This document shows, piece after piece, positions 18,156 to 26,664 of a DNA stretch of 57,749 bases (positions are counted from its first letter, which is position 1; each line of letters begins with the position of its first letter). Under the pieces are notes generated by a model. That model was not told the DNA's origin and did no database searches. It saw only the letters and a program-made list of their open reading frames with translations. The position numbers and the translations under genes are program-made. The DNA is from Cyanobacteria bacterium REEB459 (GTDB taxonomy: Bacteria > Cyanobacteriota > Cyanobacteriia > Phormidesmidales > Phormidesmidaceae): contig JAGWXD010000018.1 of assembly GCA_018970085.1 (NCBI GenBank), positions 1 through 57,749 on the forward strand, written 5' to 3'.

Positions 18156-19013
18156 CTAGATGACCCGAACTCTAACTTCTGTTGCCAGGCTCGACTTGAC
18201 CTGACTACCTTCCACCGTACTACCCTGCACCGGCGCCGTATCTTTAGGAAAGGGACTGGCCACTAGGGCAATATGGCGATTGCTGACAGCCAAACCATGG
18301 GTGGGGTCAAAACCCCGCCATCCTCCTCCAGGAATATACACCTCCGCCCAGGCATGTAGGTCCCGTTCGGCAATGCGGCTATCCCCTTCTTCATAACCAC
18401 TGACAAATCGAGCGGCCAGACCTACAGCCCGACAAACTGCGATAAACAATACGGCAAAATCTCGACAACTACCGGATTTTTTCGCCCAGGTGATACCAGG
18501 GGGCCAGGGTTGCCCGGTGGTGCGAGTGCCGTACTGACAGCTTTGGTAGATCCGCTGGTTCAACGTCGTCAGAAAAAATCCCACATTGCCCTCCACCCCA
18601 TGCAAAATCTCCTCCGCCAGATCAATAATCTGAGGCGAAACGGCCATTTTATGGCTAGCCTGCAAATAAGGTTGCAGGCTAGCCGCCAGAGCCAGGGGAT
18701 AATCAATGGGTAAATGCACAGCCCAGGGCTCAGCCAGATAATCAAAGGGATTGCTGCGATAGGTGATCACCTCTGATACCGCTTCAATCGTCAGGTGACG
18801 GGTTGCAACCTGGTCAAACCAGAGTCTCAAGGTCTGATTACCGTCTATTTCTACCAGCTCTATCTGCCGCTGCGGAACGGGATCAACCTTTAGATCAAAG
18901 TTAATCACCTGCTGACCAGCGTCACTACGAGGCCGCAAACGTAGAGTGTGAGTCTGCAAGGTGACTGATTCTTGATAGCCATAGTGGGTGCGGTGGCAAA
19001 TCTGATAGCGCAT
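18156..19013 (-). CDS. Transglutaminase-like cysteine protease family protein
   Basis: A 285-aa soluble protein with the bacterial transglutaminase N-terminal beta domain (MRYQICHRTHYGYQESVTLQ, THTLRLRPRSDAGQQ). The papain-like transglutaminase core follows from about residue 150. Its catalytic triad is visible: Cys in KSGSCRDFAVLFIAVCRAVG, His in DLHAWAEVYIPGGGW, Asp in GFDPTHGLAV. Such proteins probably act as proteases or amidases on unknown targets. ATG at 19013. Convergent with the kinase gene, 9 bp apart. The last 30 residues (KDTAPVQGSTVEGSQVKSSL) are low complexity and probably not part of the fold. Confidence 0.92.
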   Translation of the reverse strand: MRYQICHRTHYGYQESVTLQTHTLRLRPRSDAGQQVINFDLKVDPVPQRQIELVEIDGNQTLRLWFDQVATRHLTIEAVSEVITYRSNPFDYLAEPWAVHLPIDYPLALAASLQPYLQASHKMAVSPQIIDLAEEILHGVEGNVGFFLTTLNQRIYQSCQYGTRTTGQPWPPGITWAKKSGSCRDFAVLFIAVCRAVGLAARFVSGYEEGDSRIAERDLHAWAEVYIPGGGWRGFDPTHGLAVSNRHIALVASPFPKDTAPVQGSTVEGSQVKSSLATEVRVRVI

Positions 19014-19604
19014 AACTTCAAGTCTAGATAGCCCCAGGCATAGATCGTCGCCAGCCAGTGTAAAGCAACTCTACTGAAAACAGAACCGAGAAAAGGTTAA
19101 CTCGAGTACAGATTTTTCTGCGGATCCAAACTTCTAAAACATTCACCCTGGGGTTACGCCCCAATCCTCTGACCCGATCCTACGACTGCATTCACCCATC
19201 GGGGATCACCGTCAAACCTGACTTTTTTCAACCTTAAGCATTTATAAAAAATGTTGCAACCCCAAAAATATGCCTACATAATAAAAAATATAACTTTTAC
19301 TTTTCTAGGTTCCAACCACATAATTTTTTCTAACGCATAAAAATCATGTCAGGAAAAATTTAATAATTCTCCATGATCTGGGGTTTGAATCCTAAGACTG
19401 GATTCATGGCAATTTCTTCAGGAAATGCCAGGTAGGCTGGGTCCTTAGCCTGGATCTCATCAGTTTCAGCTGATTCTTCAGGTTTTTCATTCTTTTTAAG
19501 TCCCCTAATCGATGTTTATCCCTTTAATCATCTCTTTGTCTCGGTTTTCCTGGCCAGTCGGTCAGGTTGTAGTGCCCTCTTATAAAAGTACTTGGAGTAA
19601 CTAA
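19014..19604. other. 590-bp intergenic region with AT-rich centre and small hairpins
   Basis: No gene longer than a few codons is convincing. Around 19240-19350 the DNA is very AT-rich. Near 19410-19430 an imperfect hairpin (GGCAATTTC facing GGAAATGCC) is visible. Near 19455-19480 there is a weaker one (ATCAG facing CTGAT). The length and secondary structure leave room for an untranslated leader or a small RNA for the zinc-ribbon gene at 19605, but I see no known RNA family. Confidence 0.4.
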
Positions 19605-19811
19605 ATGATATCTATTGCTGAAAAGGTCCATTGCCCTAATTGTGGTCAGATTGCTGATCGGTACCATCTTGAGGCTGATCAACTGATTCGCACTCAATGT
19701 TTGGCCTGTGATTACTTGATGATTACCTGTGCTCGTACGGGTAGGGTGATTGAGGCCTATGCCCCTGGACTGTTCGCGAGTTCAGCACCCCAACCTGTGC
19801 TGCGACCCTAG
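19605..19811 (+). CDS. Small zinc-ribbon protein (68 aa)
   Basis: A 68-aa protein with two CxxC pairs spaced for one zinc ribbon: CPNCGQ at residues 10-15 and CLACDY at about 33-38; a further Cys lies at about 43 (ITCARTGR). It begins MISIAEKVHCPNCGQIADRY. Similar short cyanobacterial proteins are sometimes labelled PriA-like in databases because of the Cys pattern, but there is no helicase sequence here. Likely a nucleic-acid or protein adaptor; the role is unknown. ATG at 19605 with GGAG about 10 nt upstream. Followed by a short perfect hairpin, then codA. Confidence 0.8.
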   Translation: MISIAEKVHCPNCGQIADRYHLEADQLIRTQCLACDYLMITCARTGRVIEAYAPGLFASSAPQPVLRP

Positions 19812-19813
19812 AT

Positions 19814-19828
19814 ACCTCCTAGGGAGGT
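19814..19828 (+). promoter_or_regulatory. Short perfect hairpin between the zinc-ribbon gene and codA
   Basis: ACCTCC-TAG-GGAGGT, a 6-bp perfect stem with a 3-nt loop, starting 2 nt after the zinc-ribbon stop codon and ending 25 nt before the codA ATG. A short T-run follows at about 19836-19840. It could be a weak terminator or a translational element, because the right arm GGAGG is an anti-SD-complementary sequence. Confidence 0.4.
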
Positions 19829-19853
19829 TGCCATAGTTTTTCCACTACTAGCC

Positions 19854-21164
19854 ATGAGTGAGTCCCCGTTTCAGCTGGTTTTACGGCAGTGCTTATTGCC
19901 AGGTGGTTCTACTACGGTAGATATCGCCATAGCGGGGGGAGACATTGTGGCTATTGAAGAGCACCTCAACCAATCGGGTCAGCAAGAATTACCGATTCAG
20001 GGTCGGCTCACCAGTCCACCGCTGGTGGAATCCCACGTCCATCTTGACTCGGTTCTCACTGTTGGCCAGCCCCGATGGAATACCAGCGGAACCTTGTTTG
20101 AAGGCATTGATATCTGGCGCGATCGCAAGGCTACCCTCACCTACGCAGATGTTCAAGCGCGGGCCATGCAAGCACTACAGCTACAGGCTCAACAAGGAGT
20201 ACTGTGGGTGCGTACCCACGTCGATGTTAGCGAACCCAGTCTGGTCGCTCTACAGGCCCTGCTAGACCTGCGGCAGTCTGTGCGAGACTGGATTACACTA
20301 CAGGTCGTAGCCTTTCCCCAGGATGGTATTTACGGCAGCCCTGGCAATGTCAATCTGCTGGAAGAGGCCCTAAAGCTAGGGGCTGACGCCGTGGGAGGTA
20401 TTCCCCACTATGAGTTCACCCGGGAAGACGGTGTTCGATCAGTTGAAACAATTTTTCACCTGGCCCAAACCTACGATCGCCTGATTGATATTCACTGTGA
20501 CGAAATTGATGACGATCACTCTCGGTTTTTAGAGGTAGTGGCCGCCTGTGCTCTGCGATCGGGCCTGGGAAAGCGAGTCACCGCCAGCCACACCACCGCC
20601 TTTGCTGGCTATAACAATGCCTATGCCTTCAAACTCATGGGGTTATTAGAGCGAGCCCAAATCAACTTTGTAGCCAATCCCTTGATTAACATCACCTTGC
20701 AGGGGCGCACTGACAGCTATCCCAAGCGGCGCGGTATTACTCGTGTCAAGGAACTCTGGCAACGGGGCTTGAACGTCAGCCTGGGCCATGACTGTATTCA
20801 AGATCCATGGTATAGCCTGGGTACCGGCAACATGTTAACGGTAGCCGCCATGGCTATTCATGGCTGTCACATGACGGGCCAATCAGAAATTGATGCCTGT
20901 TATACCATGGTCACCGAGAATGGAGCCCGTACCCTCAACCTGGGCGACCAGTACGGCATTGCCGTAGGCAAGCCAGCCAATCTGATCGTGTTCGACGCAA
21001 AGAGTCCCTACGATGCCCTACGCCGCACAGCCACCGTCACCCATGTGATTTCCAGAGGTAAGCTGTTAGTCCAGACCCAACCGGCTCAAACCAGTTGGTT
21101 GGGCCTACCCTCACTAGATTCTTCCCGGATGGAATCTTCATTGATACCCGTAACTGAGGCTTGA
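19854..21164 (+). CDS. codA: Cytosine deaminase-family amidohydrolase with Cys at the Asp314 position
   Basis: Metal-dependent amidohydrolase closely matching bacterial CodA over its whole 436 aa. Family blocks: ESHVHLDS (His61, His63), GQPRWNTSGTLFEGIDIWRD, VRTHVDVS, DIHCDEIDDDHSRF (His214, Glu217), SHTTAFAGYNNAY (His246), NPLINITLQGRTDSYPKRRG, and GHDCIQDPWYSLGTGNML (Asp313). E. coli CodA reads GHDD at this last point, and here numbering coincides: residue 314 is Cys (codon 20793-20795), not Asp. In E. coli, Asp314 lies beside the pyrimidine ring and changing it is known to alter substrate preference. The reaction is thus probably pyrimidine or purine-analogue deamination, substrate uncertain. 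ATG start. The 3' end overlaps terC by 79 bp. Confidence 0.9.
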   Translation: MSESPFQLVLRQCLLPGGSTTVDIAIAGGDIVAIEEHLNQSGQQELPIQGRLTSPPLVESHVHLDSVLTVGQPRWNTSGTLFEGIDIWRDRKATLTYADVQARAMQALQLQAQQGVLWVRTHVDVSEPSLVALQALLDLRQSVRDWITLQVVAFPQDGIYGSPGNVNLLEEALKLGADAVGGIPHYEFTREDGVRSVETIFHLAQTYDRLIDIHCDEIDDDHSRFLEVVAACALRSGLGKRVTASHTTAFAGYNNAYAFKLMGLLERAQINFVANPLINITLQGRTDSYPKRRGITRVKELWQRGLNVSLGHDCIQDPWYSLGTGNMLTVAAMAIHGCHMTGQSEIDACYTMVTENGARTLNLGDQYGIAVGKPANLIVFDAKSPYDALRRTATVTHVISRGKLLVQTQPAQTSWLGLPSLDSSRMESSLIPVTEA

Positions 21165-21931
21165 ACCTCTGCGGTGGCTAACTCATCTACCTCAGCTGGT
21201 AAGGGTGGTTGAACCCTTACCACAGTCGCTTCTAAAGAGGCAGACTCAGGCTGGGGAATGACCCGAGCTGAAAAACCCCAGGCAAAAACCACCGCAATGA
21301 ATGAAACCATGAGCCATTCAGGGGGAACCAGACTATCGTTGATCACCCTAATCAGCAGGCGCAGGCCGACAAAGGCAACGGTGATAAAACCAGCATCCTC
21401 CAGATGTTCAAATTCCTCTAGCCAGCGAATAAACAAACCTGCCATAAAGCGTAACGTCAACACCCCGATCGCCCCACCCAGCAAAATCACCACGACCTGC
21501 TTAGAGAGGGCCAGGGCGGTGGTTACGCTATCTAGGGAAAAGGCTAGATCGGTAAAGGCAATGATGGGAATAGCCTGCCATAGCTTTTTAAAGCTAGGAC
21601 CATGACGATGGTGCTGATTGGTCTCCGTTGCCGTGGTGAAGTGATTAAAGCTAAGCCAGAGCAGATAGGCCGCCCCCAATACTTCAAATTGCCAGAATTG
21701 CAAGACCCACCCGGCTGTCAAAATCAGGGCCATGCGTAAAATAAAGGCAACCACTAACCCTATGTTCAGAGCTTGCTTTTGTAGATCTTCTCCATCTAGC
21801 CCCTGGGATATGGCTGCCAGAGCGATGGCATTATCAGCCGAAAGAATGGCCTCCAGGGCAATCAGCACGGGTAGCAATAACAGCGTATCAACGCCAAAGT
21901 TGTTAGAAATATCCAGGAGTTGATCTAGCAT
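21086..21931 (-). CDS. TerC-family integral membrane protein
   Basis: A multi-span membrane protein of the TerC family (7 or so segments in 281 aa). Family features are LLPVLIALEAILSADNAIAL at residues 20-39, which carries the conserved acidic ALEAILSADNA motif in the membrane, and FTDLAFSLDSVTTALALSKQ near 125, the second SLDS motif. The family is linked to metal (Mn, Ca) efflux or to thylakoid membrane protein insertion in plants; which applies here is not clear. The last 60 residues are hydrophilic and acidic. ATG at 21931. Its 3' end is antisense to the last 79 bp of codA. Confidence 0.92.
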   Translation of the reverse strand: MLDQLLDISNNFGVDTLLLLPVLIALEAILSADNAIALAAISQGLDGEDLQKQALNIGLVVAFILRMALILTAGWVLQFWQFEVLGAAYLLWLSFNHFTTATETNQHHRHGPSFKKLWQAIPIIAFTDLAFSLDSVTTALALSKQVVVILLGGAIGVLTLRFMAGLFIRWLEEFEHLEDAGFITVAFVGLRLLIRVINDSLVPPEWLMVSFIAVVFAWGFSARVIPQPESASLEATVVRVQPPLPAEVDELATAEVQASVTGINEDSIREESSEGRPNQLV

Positions 21932-22180
21932 TCAGTGTGATTAGCGACCCCGGGGTCGTCATGAGTGAGTTATCTATCAAGTTTACCCTCCCCAGCCCAA
22001 GCCAGGGGTTGGGCCTGGCCGCTATAGCAGGTCAACTCCATCTAGCCCAGAGAAATCTTGTCTATGGCCCTAATGGCTTAGAGGTTTATTATCTGCTTTT
22101 TGCAAACACTCCTTAGTGTAACCGGCTGTGGTTGCCTACAATAATACGGTTAGCCCACCCTGCCAGGAGTACTCGCCAGC

Positions 22181-22828
22181 GTGCTCAATTCCCTTTTAGC
22201 CGCCTTCCGTCAGCACTATCCTAATAGCAGCATGGCTTCAGAGTTGCTAATCCTTCACGACGGGCTCTACATTGTTCGAGTCACCCTGAGCACAGACGGT
22301 CGGGTTCTGGTTACCGGGCTGGCCGCCCGGGACGAGGTAGAAGCTGCTGAAGACCAAGCCCTGCGGCGGGCATTGGAGCGACTAGGGTGGTCTTTAAGGG
22401 CCCAGCCCGATGCCAGCGATCACCCTCCGCTAGAGGTCAGCGACCCAGCCACCCCGATGCTGCCGACTACCTCACCAGTAGTGGCTGTGGATAGTGTTGG
22501 CCAGGCCAGTCCCAAGCCCCTGGCTGTATCGCCACCGCTGCCCAAGTCATCGGTTTCCCTAACGCCCCCCTCCTCTGGGGCAGACCAGACTCCGGCAGTA
22601 GACGCCTCAGATCTAGCCGCAGTCAACCTGTCTACCATTGACCTGTCAGATATTATTGCCCAAACCGATGTGGAACTACACCGATTGGGCTGGGGCACTA
22701 GCCAGGGACGAGAGTTTTTAGAACGTACCTATGGTAAGCGATCGCGCCATGACCTGAGTGACGAAGAACTCCTGGAGTTCTTGCTATACCTGGAAAGCCA
22801 GCCAGCGTCTGCAGACCCCACCGGCTAG
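22181..22828 (+). CDS. Conserved cyanobacterial hypothetical protein with a recurring C-terminal motif
   Basis: A 215-aa soluble protein. The first 75 residues (MLNSLLAAFRQHYPNSSMAS, then LLILHDGLYIVRVTLSTDGR) form a small alpha/beta domain. Residues about 75-150 are a Pro/Ser/Ala-rich linker. The C-terminal 50 residues, DVELHRLGWGTSQGREFLER and TYGKRSRHDLSDEELLEFLL, resemble a short helical module I have seen at the C-terminus of several cyanobacterial proteins, some DNA-related. GTG start at 22181. It converges with clpP. The function is unknown. Confidence 0.75.
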   Translation: MLNSLLAAFRQHYPNSSMASELLILHDGLYIVRVTLSTDGRVLVTGLAARDEVEAAEDQALRRALERLGWSLRAQPDASDHPPLEVSDPATPMLPTTSPVVAVDSVGQASPKPLAVSPPLPKSSVSLTPPSSGADQTPAVDASDLAAVNLSTIDLSDIIAQTDVELHRLGWGTSQGREFLERTYGKRSRHDLSDEELLEFLLYLESQPASADPTG

Positions 22829-22839
22829 TATCAGGCCCC

Positions 22840-23445
22840 TCAATTAATAGCCATTGGGCGACTACCTACCGCCGCCCGATCAATCACCTGATCAATCAGG
22901 CCGTAGTCGACCGCCTCTTGGGGGCTCATAAAGAAATCCCGTTCCGTATCCTCAGTAATTTTTTCCAGCGGCTGACCTGTATTGCTGGCCAGGGCCTCAT
23001 TTAAGCGTTGCTTCAGATAAAGAATTTCCCTGGCTTGAATTTCAATATCCGTAGCCTGGCCCTGGGCACCCCCCAGGGGTTGGTGAATCATAATGCGGGA
23101 ATTAGGCAAACTCATGCGCTTACCCTTTTCACCAGCCGCTAGTAGAAAAGCACCCATGCTGGCCGCCAGACCGACGCAGATGGTACAAACTTGGGGCCGA
23201 ATGTGGTTCATGGTGTCGTAGATACCCAAGCCAGCCGTCACCGACCCCCCTGGAGAGTTGATATAGAGGTAAATATCTTTTTCAGGATCCTCAGCCTCCA
23301 AAAATAGCATCTGGGCCACAATCAAATTGGCTGAGTCAGAGGTGACTTCCTGTCCCAGAAAAATAATGCGTTCACGCAATAGGCGGGAATAGATATCAAA
23401 GGCCCGTTCGCCCCGGCCCGATTGCTCAATAACGGTAGGTATCAT
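22840..23445 (-). CDS. clpP: ATP-dependent Clp protease proteolytic subunit
   Basis: Serine peptidase subunit that forms the barrel working with Clp ATPases. The 201 aa contain the complete catalytic triad: Ser96 in GLAASMGAF, His121 in IMIHQPLGG, Asp170 in [28 protein letters not shown] marks the oxyanion strand. Full length, ATG at 23445. Cyanobacteria carry several clpP paralogues; which one this is cannot be decided from the sequence alone. It is a single gene, with the hypothetical gene 22181-22828 converging and a membrane-protein gene 118 bp upstream on the same strand. Confidence 0.96.
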   Translation of the reverse strand: MIPTVIEQSGRGERAFDIYSRLLRERIIFLGQEVTSDSANLIVAQMLFLEAEDPEKDIYLYINSPGGSVTAGLGIYDTMNHIRPQVCTICVGLAASMGAFLLAAGEKGKRMSLPNSRIMIHQPLGGAQGQATDIEIQAREILYLKQRLNEALASNTGQPLEKITEDTERDFFMSPQEAVDYGLIDQVIDRAAVGSRPMAIN

Positions 23446-23563
23446 GGGTACACGCTAGTTGGAGGTCTTTAATCATTGTAACCAGAGGATGGGCTTGCCG
23501 TAGTAGGTCAAGACTGGCTGCCCAGACACCTGGTGGTTGCATCGGGTCTGCTACACTTGCTAG

Positions 23564-24040
23564 CTAGGACCTTTCAGCCCCTAGCCAGTGCACCCAACCC
23601 AGATTCAGAGCGAGTTCCAGGCCCGCTGCCGTCAGCCCAAACAACAGCAAGCTCTCGCTACAGCTGATTAAAATCAGGGGCCAACTATGCCAGTGCACAA
23701 TCACAGCGGCATCAATCAGGGTCAGCCCCCTGACCAGGGTAAAGGCCAGAACCACGCCAATTTTAATTTGGGGATTAGGGTCTTGCCGAATCGCATAGCG
23801 ATAGGTAATGCCAAAAAGGCTGGTGCTCAGAGCTGCGATCGCCACCGTTACAATAAAAATATTTCCGGCCAGCCCACTCAGGGTAGAGGCCAGGCTGAGT
23901 TGCCAGCCCATCATCGGAATTCGGTGTAAAACTGAAATCAGAGCGCCGACCAGGGCCCCAAGGCTACCAGTCAGCAGCGCCACTTTTACAGATTCCAGGC
24001 GATCTACGGGGGAGGGAGGGAACCAGGGTTGCACAGGCAT
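23564..24040 (-). CDS. Conserved membrane protein, four predicted spans
   Basis: A 158-aa protein from the ATG at 24040; a TTG at 24064 would add eight residues. Four hydrophobic stretches are visible: VALLTGSLGALVGALISVLH, SGLAGNIFIVTVAIAALSTS, VVLAFTLVRGLTLIDAAVIV and LLLFGLTAAGLELALNLGW. Between spans 2 and 3 is the polar loop FGITYRYAIRQDPNPQIKIG. It lies divergently next to petN, 91 bp apart, so the two may share control. I do not recognise a functional family. Confidence 0.75.
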   Translation of the reverse strand: MPVQPWFPPSPVDRLESVKVALLTGSLGALVGALISVLHRIPMMGWQLSLASTLSGLAGNIFIVTVAIAALSTSLFGITYRYAIRQDPNPQIKIGVVLAFTLVRGLTLIDAAVIVHWHSWPLILISCSESLLLFGLTAAGLELALNLGWVHWLGAERS

Positions 24041-24131
24041 AGAGGGGAGAAAGGATCGGGTCAATCAACTCCCGAGGGTGATATTTCCCTTATGATAAGA
24101 GAAGTTATGTTTACACGGGGCGGAATTAACT

Positions 24132-24221
24132 ATGGATATTTTGACCATGGGTTGGGTCAGCTTGCTGGTAGTTTTTACCTTTTCTCTCTCCATGGTGGTT
24201 TGGGGTCGTAACGGTCTTTAG
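24132..24221 (+). CDS. petN: Cytochrome b6f complex subunit VIII
   Basis: A 29-codon gene that simple length cut-offs miss. The product starts [15 protein letters not shown] and ends [10 protein letters not shown], one membrane span matching PetN proteins almost residue for residue (relatives: MDILTLGW..., MVVWGRNGL). PetN is a peripheral single-helix subunit of the thylakoid cytochrome b6f complex, needed for its stable assembly. ATG at 24132, stop 24219-24221. The next gene, a 57-aa membrane protein, starts 18 bp later, and a GC-rich terminator-like hairpin ends the pair. Confidence 0.95.
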   Translation: MDILTMGWVSLLVVFTFSLSMVVWGRNGL

Positions 24222-24239
24222 AACCCTGCTCTGCTGTCG

Positions 24240-24413
24240 ATGGATACTGTCTTTCCAACTCAAACCTTTGCTGTGTTGGCCCTGCTAGCGTTGCTACTCT
24301 TGCTGGTTGTCACTGGCGGGGTAGCCTATCTAACGGCCGCAGAGTGGCGTGATCGGCGGCGGCGCAAGCTAGATCAAGACTCCGCCCGATCTTCTCGGTC
24401 CAGCCCCAAATAG
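24240..24413 (+). CDS. Single-span small membrane protein downstream of petN (57 aa)
   Basis: ATG at 24240, stop TAG 24411-24413. The product begins MDTVFPTQTFAVLALLALLL, has one membrane helix (residues about 9-33, LALLALLLLLVVTGGVAYL), then TAAEWRDRRRRKLDQ and a Ser/Lys-rich tail. The positive cluster after the helix predicts a cytoplasmic/stromal C-terminus. Its position 18 bp after petN and before a shared hairpin indicates co-transcription. I do not recognise it as a named b6f or photosystem subunit. A role in thylakoid complexes is an inference from context only. Confidence 0.75.
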   Translation: MDTVFPTQTFAVLALLALLLLLVVTGGVAYLTAAEWRDRRRRKLDQDSARSSRSSPK

Positions 24414-24420
24414 GGGCTGG
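24400..24420 (+). terminator. Hairpin closing the petN unit
   Basis: CCAGCCCC-AAATA-GGGGCTGG, a perfect 8-bp GC-rich stem with a 5-nt loop, overlapping the stop codon of the 57-aa gene. It is followed by CGCTGTTCTTT, a weak U-rich tail. A terminator or 3' stabilising element for petN and its partner is likely. Confidence 0.65.
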
Positions 24421-24469
24421 CGCTGTTCTTTGGCAATTAGCGGGTATAGGTCCTTAACGATGGGTCAGT

Positions 24470-25825
24470 TTGCTGGTCTCTTCTAATCCACGGCAACTTG
24501 CCCTGCAGGTGCTGCTCCAGGTCCAGGCAGGAGCCTACACCGATGTAGCCCTGCACCGCCAGCTAGAGCAGAGTTCTCTGGGCGGATCAGACCGGGCTCT
24601 GGTCACCGAGTTAGTCTGCGGCACGGTCAGGCGTCAGCGGACTCTAGATGAATTGATTAACCAGTTGGGTCGCCATCCGGCGGCACAGCAGCCCCCTCGA
24701 TTACGGCTGATCTTGCGGTTGGGGCTATATCAATTAAGGTATCTAACTACTATGCCGGTGGCAGCAGCTGTCCATAGCACGGTAGAACTGGCAAAAACAG
24801 AAGGGCTAGGGGGCCTGTCAGGAGTCGTCAATGGCATCCTGCGCCACTATCACCGCCTTAGTCAGCAAGGCGATCCTCTGCGTTTGCCCGATGATCCTCC
24901 CCACCGGGCCCTGGCCATTGGCCATAGCTATCCTGATTGGATCGCACAACTGTGGATTGATCAACTGGGCTACGACCAGGGGGAAGCATTGGCTGCCTGG
25001 TTTAATCAAACACCGACCTTAGATATTCGAGTTAATCGGCAACGAGCTTCCTTGGAGCAGGTTCAGCAGGCCTTTGAGCAGGTGGGGTTGGGGCTAGAAA
25101 CCATTACCGATTTGCCCTCAGCCCTACGTCTAATCACCCCTGCCGGAGCAGTGACTAGCCTACCAGGCTACCAGGATGGTTGGTGGAGCGTCCAGGATGC
25201 CAGTGCCCAAATGGTGGGAGCATGGCTCGATCCCCAACCAGGCGAAACCGTACTGGATGTCTGCGCGGCCCCAGGCGGGAAAGCTACCCATCTGGCGGAG
25301 TTGATGGCAGACCAGGGACAGGTGTGGGCCTGCGATCGCACCCCTTCCCGCTTAGGCAAGATTAGGGTGAATTGTGATCGACTCGGGCTCACCAGCGTCT
25401 ATCCCCAGTTAACCGACAGCACTCACCTGAGTCAATTTCATCAGCGGGCTGATCGGGTCCTGGTCGATGTCCCCTGTTCGGGCCTGGGCACCCTGCACCG
25501 TCATGCCGATGCTCGCTGGCGCCAGACCCCTGAGGGGTTAACCGATCTGCTGCCCCTACAGCAGGCTTTGCTCAGGGAAGCCGCCCGATGTGTCAAGCCT
25601 GGCGGCCTGCTGGTTTACTCAACCTGTACTCTACGGCCAGAAGAAAACCAGGGGGTTGTCCAGGCCTTTCTAGCCCAGCATCCCGATTGGCAAATTCAGC
25701 CCCCCGCTCCAGCCTGGCTGGGGTGCGAACCAGAGGGTTGGATTCAAATGTGGCCCCACCGCCACCATCGCGATGGGTTCTTTATGGTCAGATTAGCTCG
25801 GGCCACAGGGCCCAGTTTAAGATAG
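24470..25825 (+). CDS. rsmB: 16S rRNA (cytosine-967-C5)-methyltransferase
   Basis: SAM-dependent RNA methyltransferase forming m5C967 in 16S rRNA. An N-terminal NusB-like helical domain (RQLALQVLLQVQAGAYTDVA, ALVTELVCGTVRRQRTLDEL) is followed by the Rossmann methyltransferase domain from about residue 220: VLDVCAAPGGKATHLAELMA binds SAM. The two catalytic Cys residues lie in VDVPCSGLGTLHRHADARW and YSTCTLRPEENQ. 451 aa, full length. The start is TTG at 24470, the only reasonable candidate. The MOSC gene begins 3 bp after the stop and hisC follows, so the three probably form one operon. Confidence 0.95.
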   Translation: MLVSSNPRQLALQVLLQVQAGAYTDVALHRQLEQSSLGGSDRALVTELVCGTVRRQRTLDELINQLGRHPAAQQPPRLRLILRLGLYQLRYLTTMPVAAAVHSTVELAKTEGLGGLSGVVNGILRHYHRLSQQGDPLRLPDDPPHRALAIGHSYPDWIAQLWIDQLGYDQGEALAAWFNQTPTLDIRVNRQRASLEQVQQAFEQVGLGLETITDLPSALRLITPAGAVTSLPGYQDGWWSVQDASAQMVGAWLDPQPGETVLDVCAAPGGKATHLAELMADQGQVWACDRTPSRLGKIRVNCDRLGLTSVYPQLTDSTHLSQFHQRADRVLVDVPCSGLGTLHRHADARWRQTPEGLTDLLPLQQALLREAARCVKPGGLLVYSTCTLRPEENQGVVQAFLAQHPDWQIQPPAPAWLGCEPEGWIQMWPHRHHRDGFFMVRLARATGPSLR

Positions 25826-25828
25826 CAC

Positions 25829-26638
25829 ATGGACACGGCGACGGTAAACTCTATGCCCCCCTACCTGGCTCGTATTGATATTTTTCCCATCAAGTCCCTG
25901 GATGGCCTATCGGTACACCAGGCTAAGGTCCTGGCCAGCGGAGCCCTGCAGGGCGATCGTACCTATGCCCTATTAAACACCGGGGGAACTGTTATCCACG
26001 GTAAAAGTAACCCTGCCGTACATCGTCTGAGAACTCAATTTTCCCCAGACCAAAGCCACGTGATCTGGACCACCGATTACCTCTCTACCCCGGTCAGCTT
26101 TGCCCTGCAGCCACCGCGCCAGGCCCTGGAAGACTGGCTGAGTGACTATTTCTCAGAACCAGTCAGGCTAGCAGAAAACCAGGAAAGGGGTTTTCCTGAC
26201 GATACCCTGGCTAGCGGTCCAACCGTGATTAGTACAGCTACCCTGGAAACCGTAGCCAGCTGGTATGGGAATCTAACCCTAGAAGAGGTCCGCCGCAGAT
26301 TTCGCACCAACCTGGAAATTGGAGGAGTTCCCCCCTTCTGGGAAGACCAACTGTTTAGCCCCGGAGCAGAACCCCTGCGATTTACCATCGGGGCTGTGGC
26401 CTTAGAGGGGATTAACCCTTGCCAGCGCTGTGTTGTGCCTACTCGCGATAGCCTCACAGGACAACCTACCCCAGGTTTTCAGACCACCTTTGTGAACCAT
26501 AGGTCGGCCAGCTTACCCGGTTGGACTCACCCCTCCCGCTTTAATCATGTTTATCGGCTAGGGGTTAACACCACCATCAAGGAGCAGGCTAATCAGGTGC
26601 TGACCGTTGGCGATACCCTGCAGATTAACCCCCTATAA
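25829..26638 (+). CDS. MOSC domain-containing protein
   Basis: A 269-aa protein with an N-terminal MOSC_N beta-barrel (LARIDIFPIKSLDGLSVHQA, GALQGDRTYALLNTGGTVIH) and a C-terminal MOSC domain (RRRFRTNLEIGGVPPFWEDQ, then LEGINPCQRCVVPTRD). The Cys in NPCQRCVVPTRD is in the place of the conserved sulphur/Mo-cofactor related Cys of this family. MOSC proteins act in sulphur transfer or hydroxylamine reduction with molybdenum cofactor; the substrate is not known here. It starts 3 bp after rsmB. An ATG nine codons in is an alternative start. Confidence 0.92.
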   Translation: MDTATVNSMPPYLARIDIFPIKSLDGLSVHQAKVLASGALQGDRTYALLNTGGTVIHGKSNPAVHRLRTQFSPDQSHVIWTTDYLSTPVSFALQPPRQALEDWLSDYFSEPVRLAENQERGFPDDTLASGPTVISTATLETVASWYGNLTLEEVRRRFRTNLEIGGVPPFWEDQLFSPGAEPLRFTIGAVALEGINPCQRCVVPTRDSLTGQPTPGFQTTFVNHRSASLPGWTHPSRFNHVYRLGVNTTIKEQANQVLTVGDTLQINPL

Positions 26639-26664
26639 TCCTTTCAACCCTGTGTGCTAGTCCT

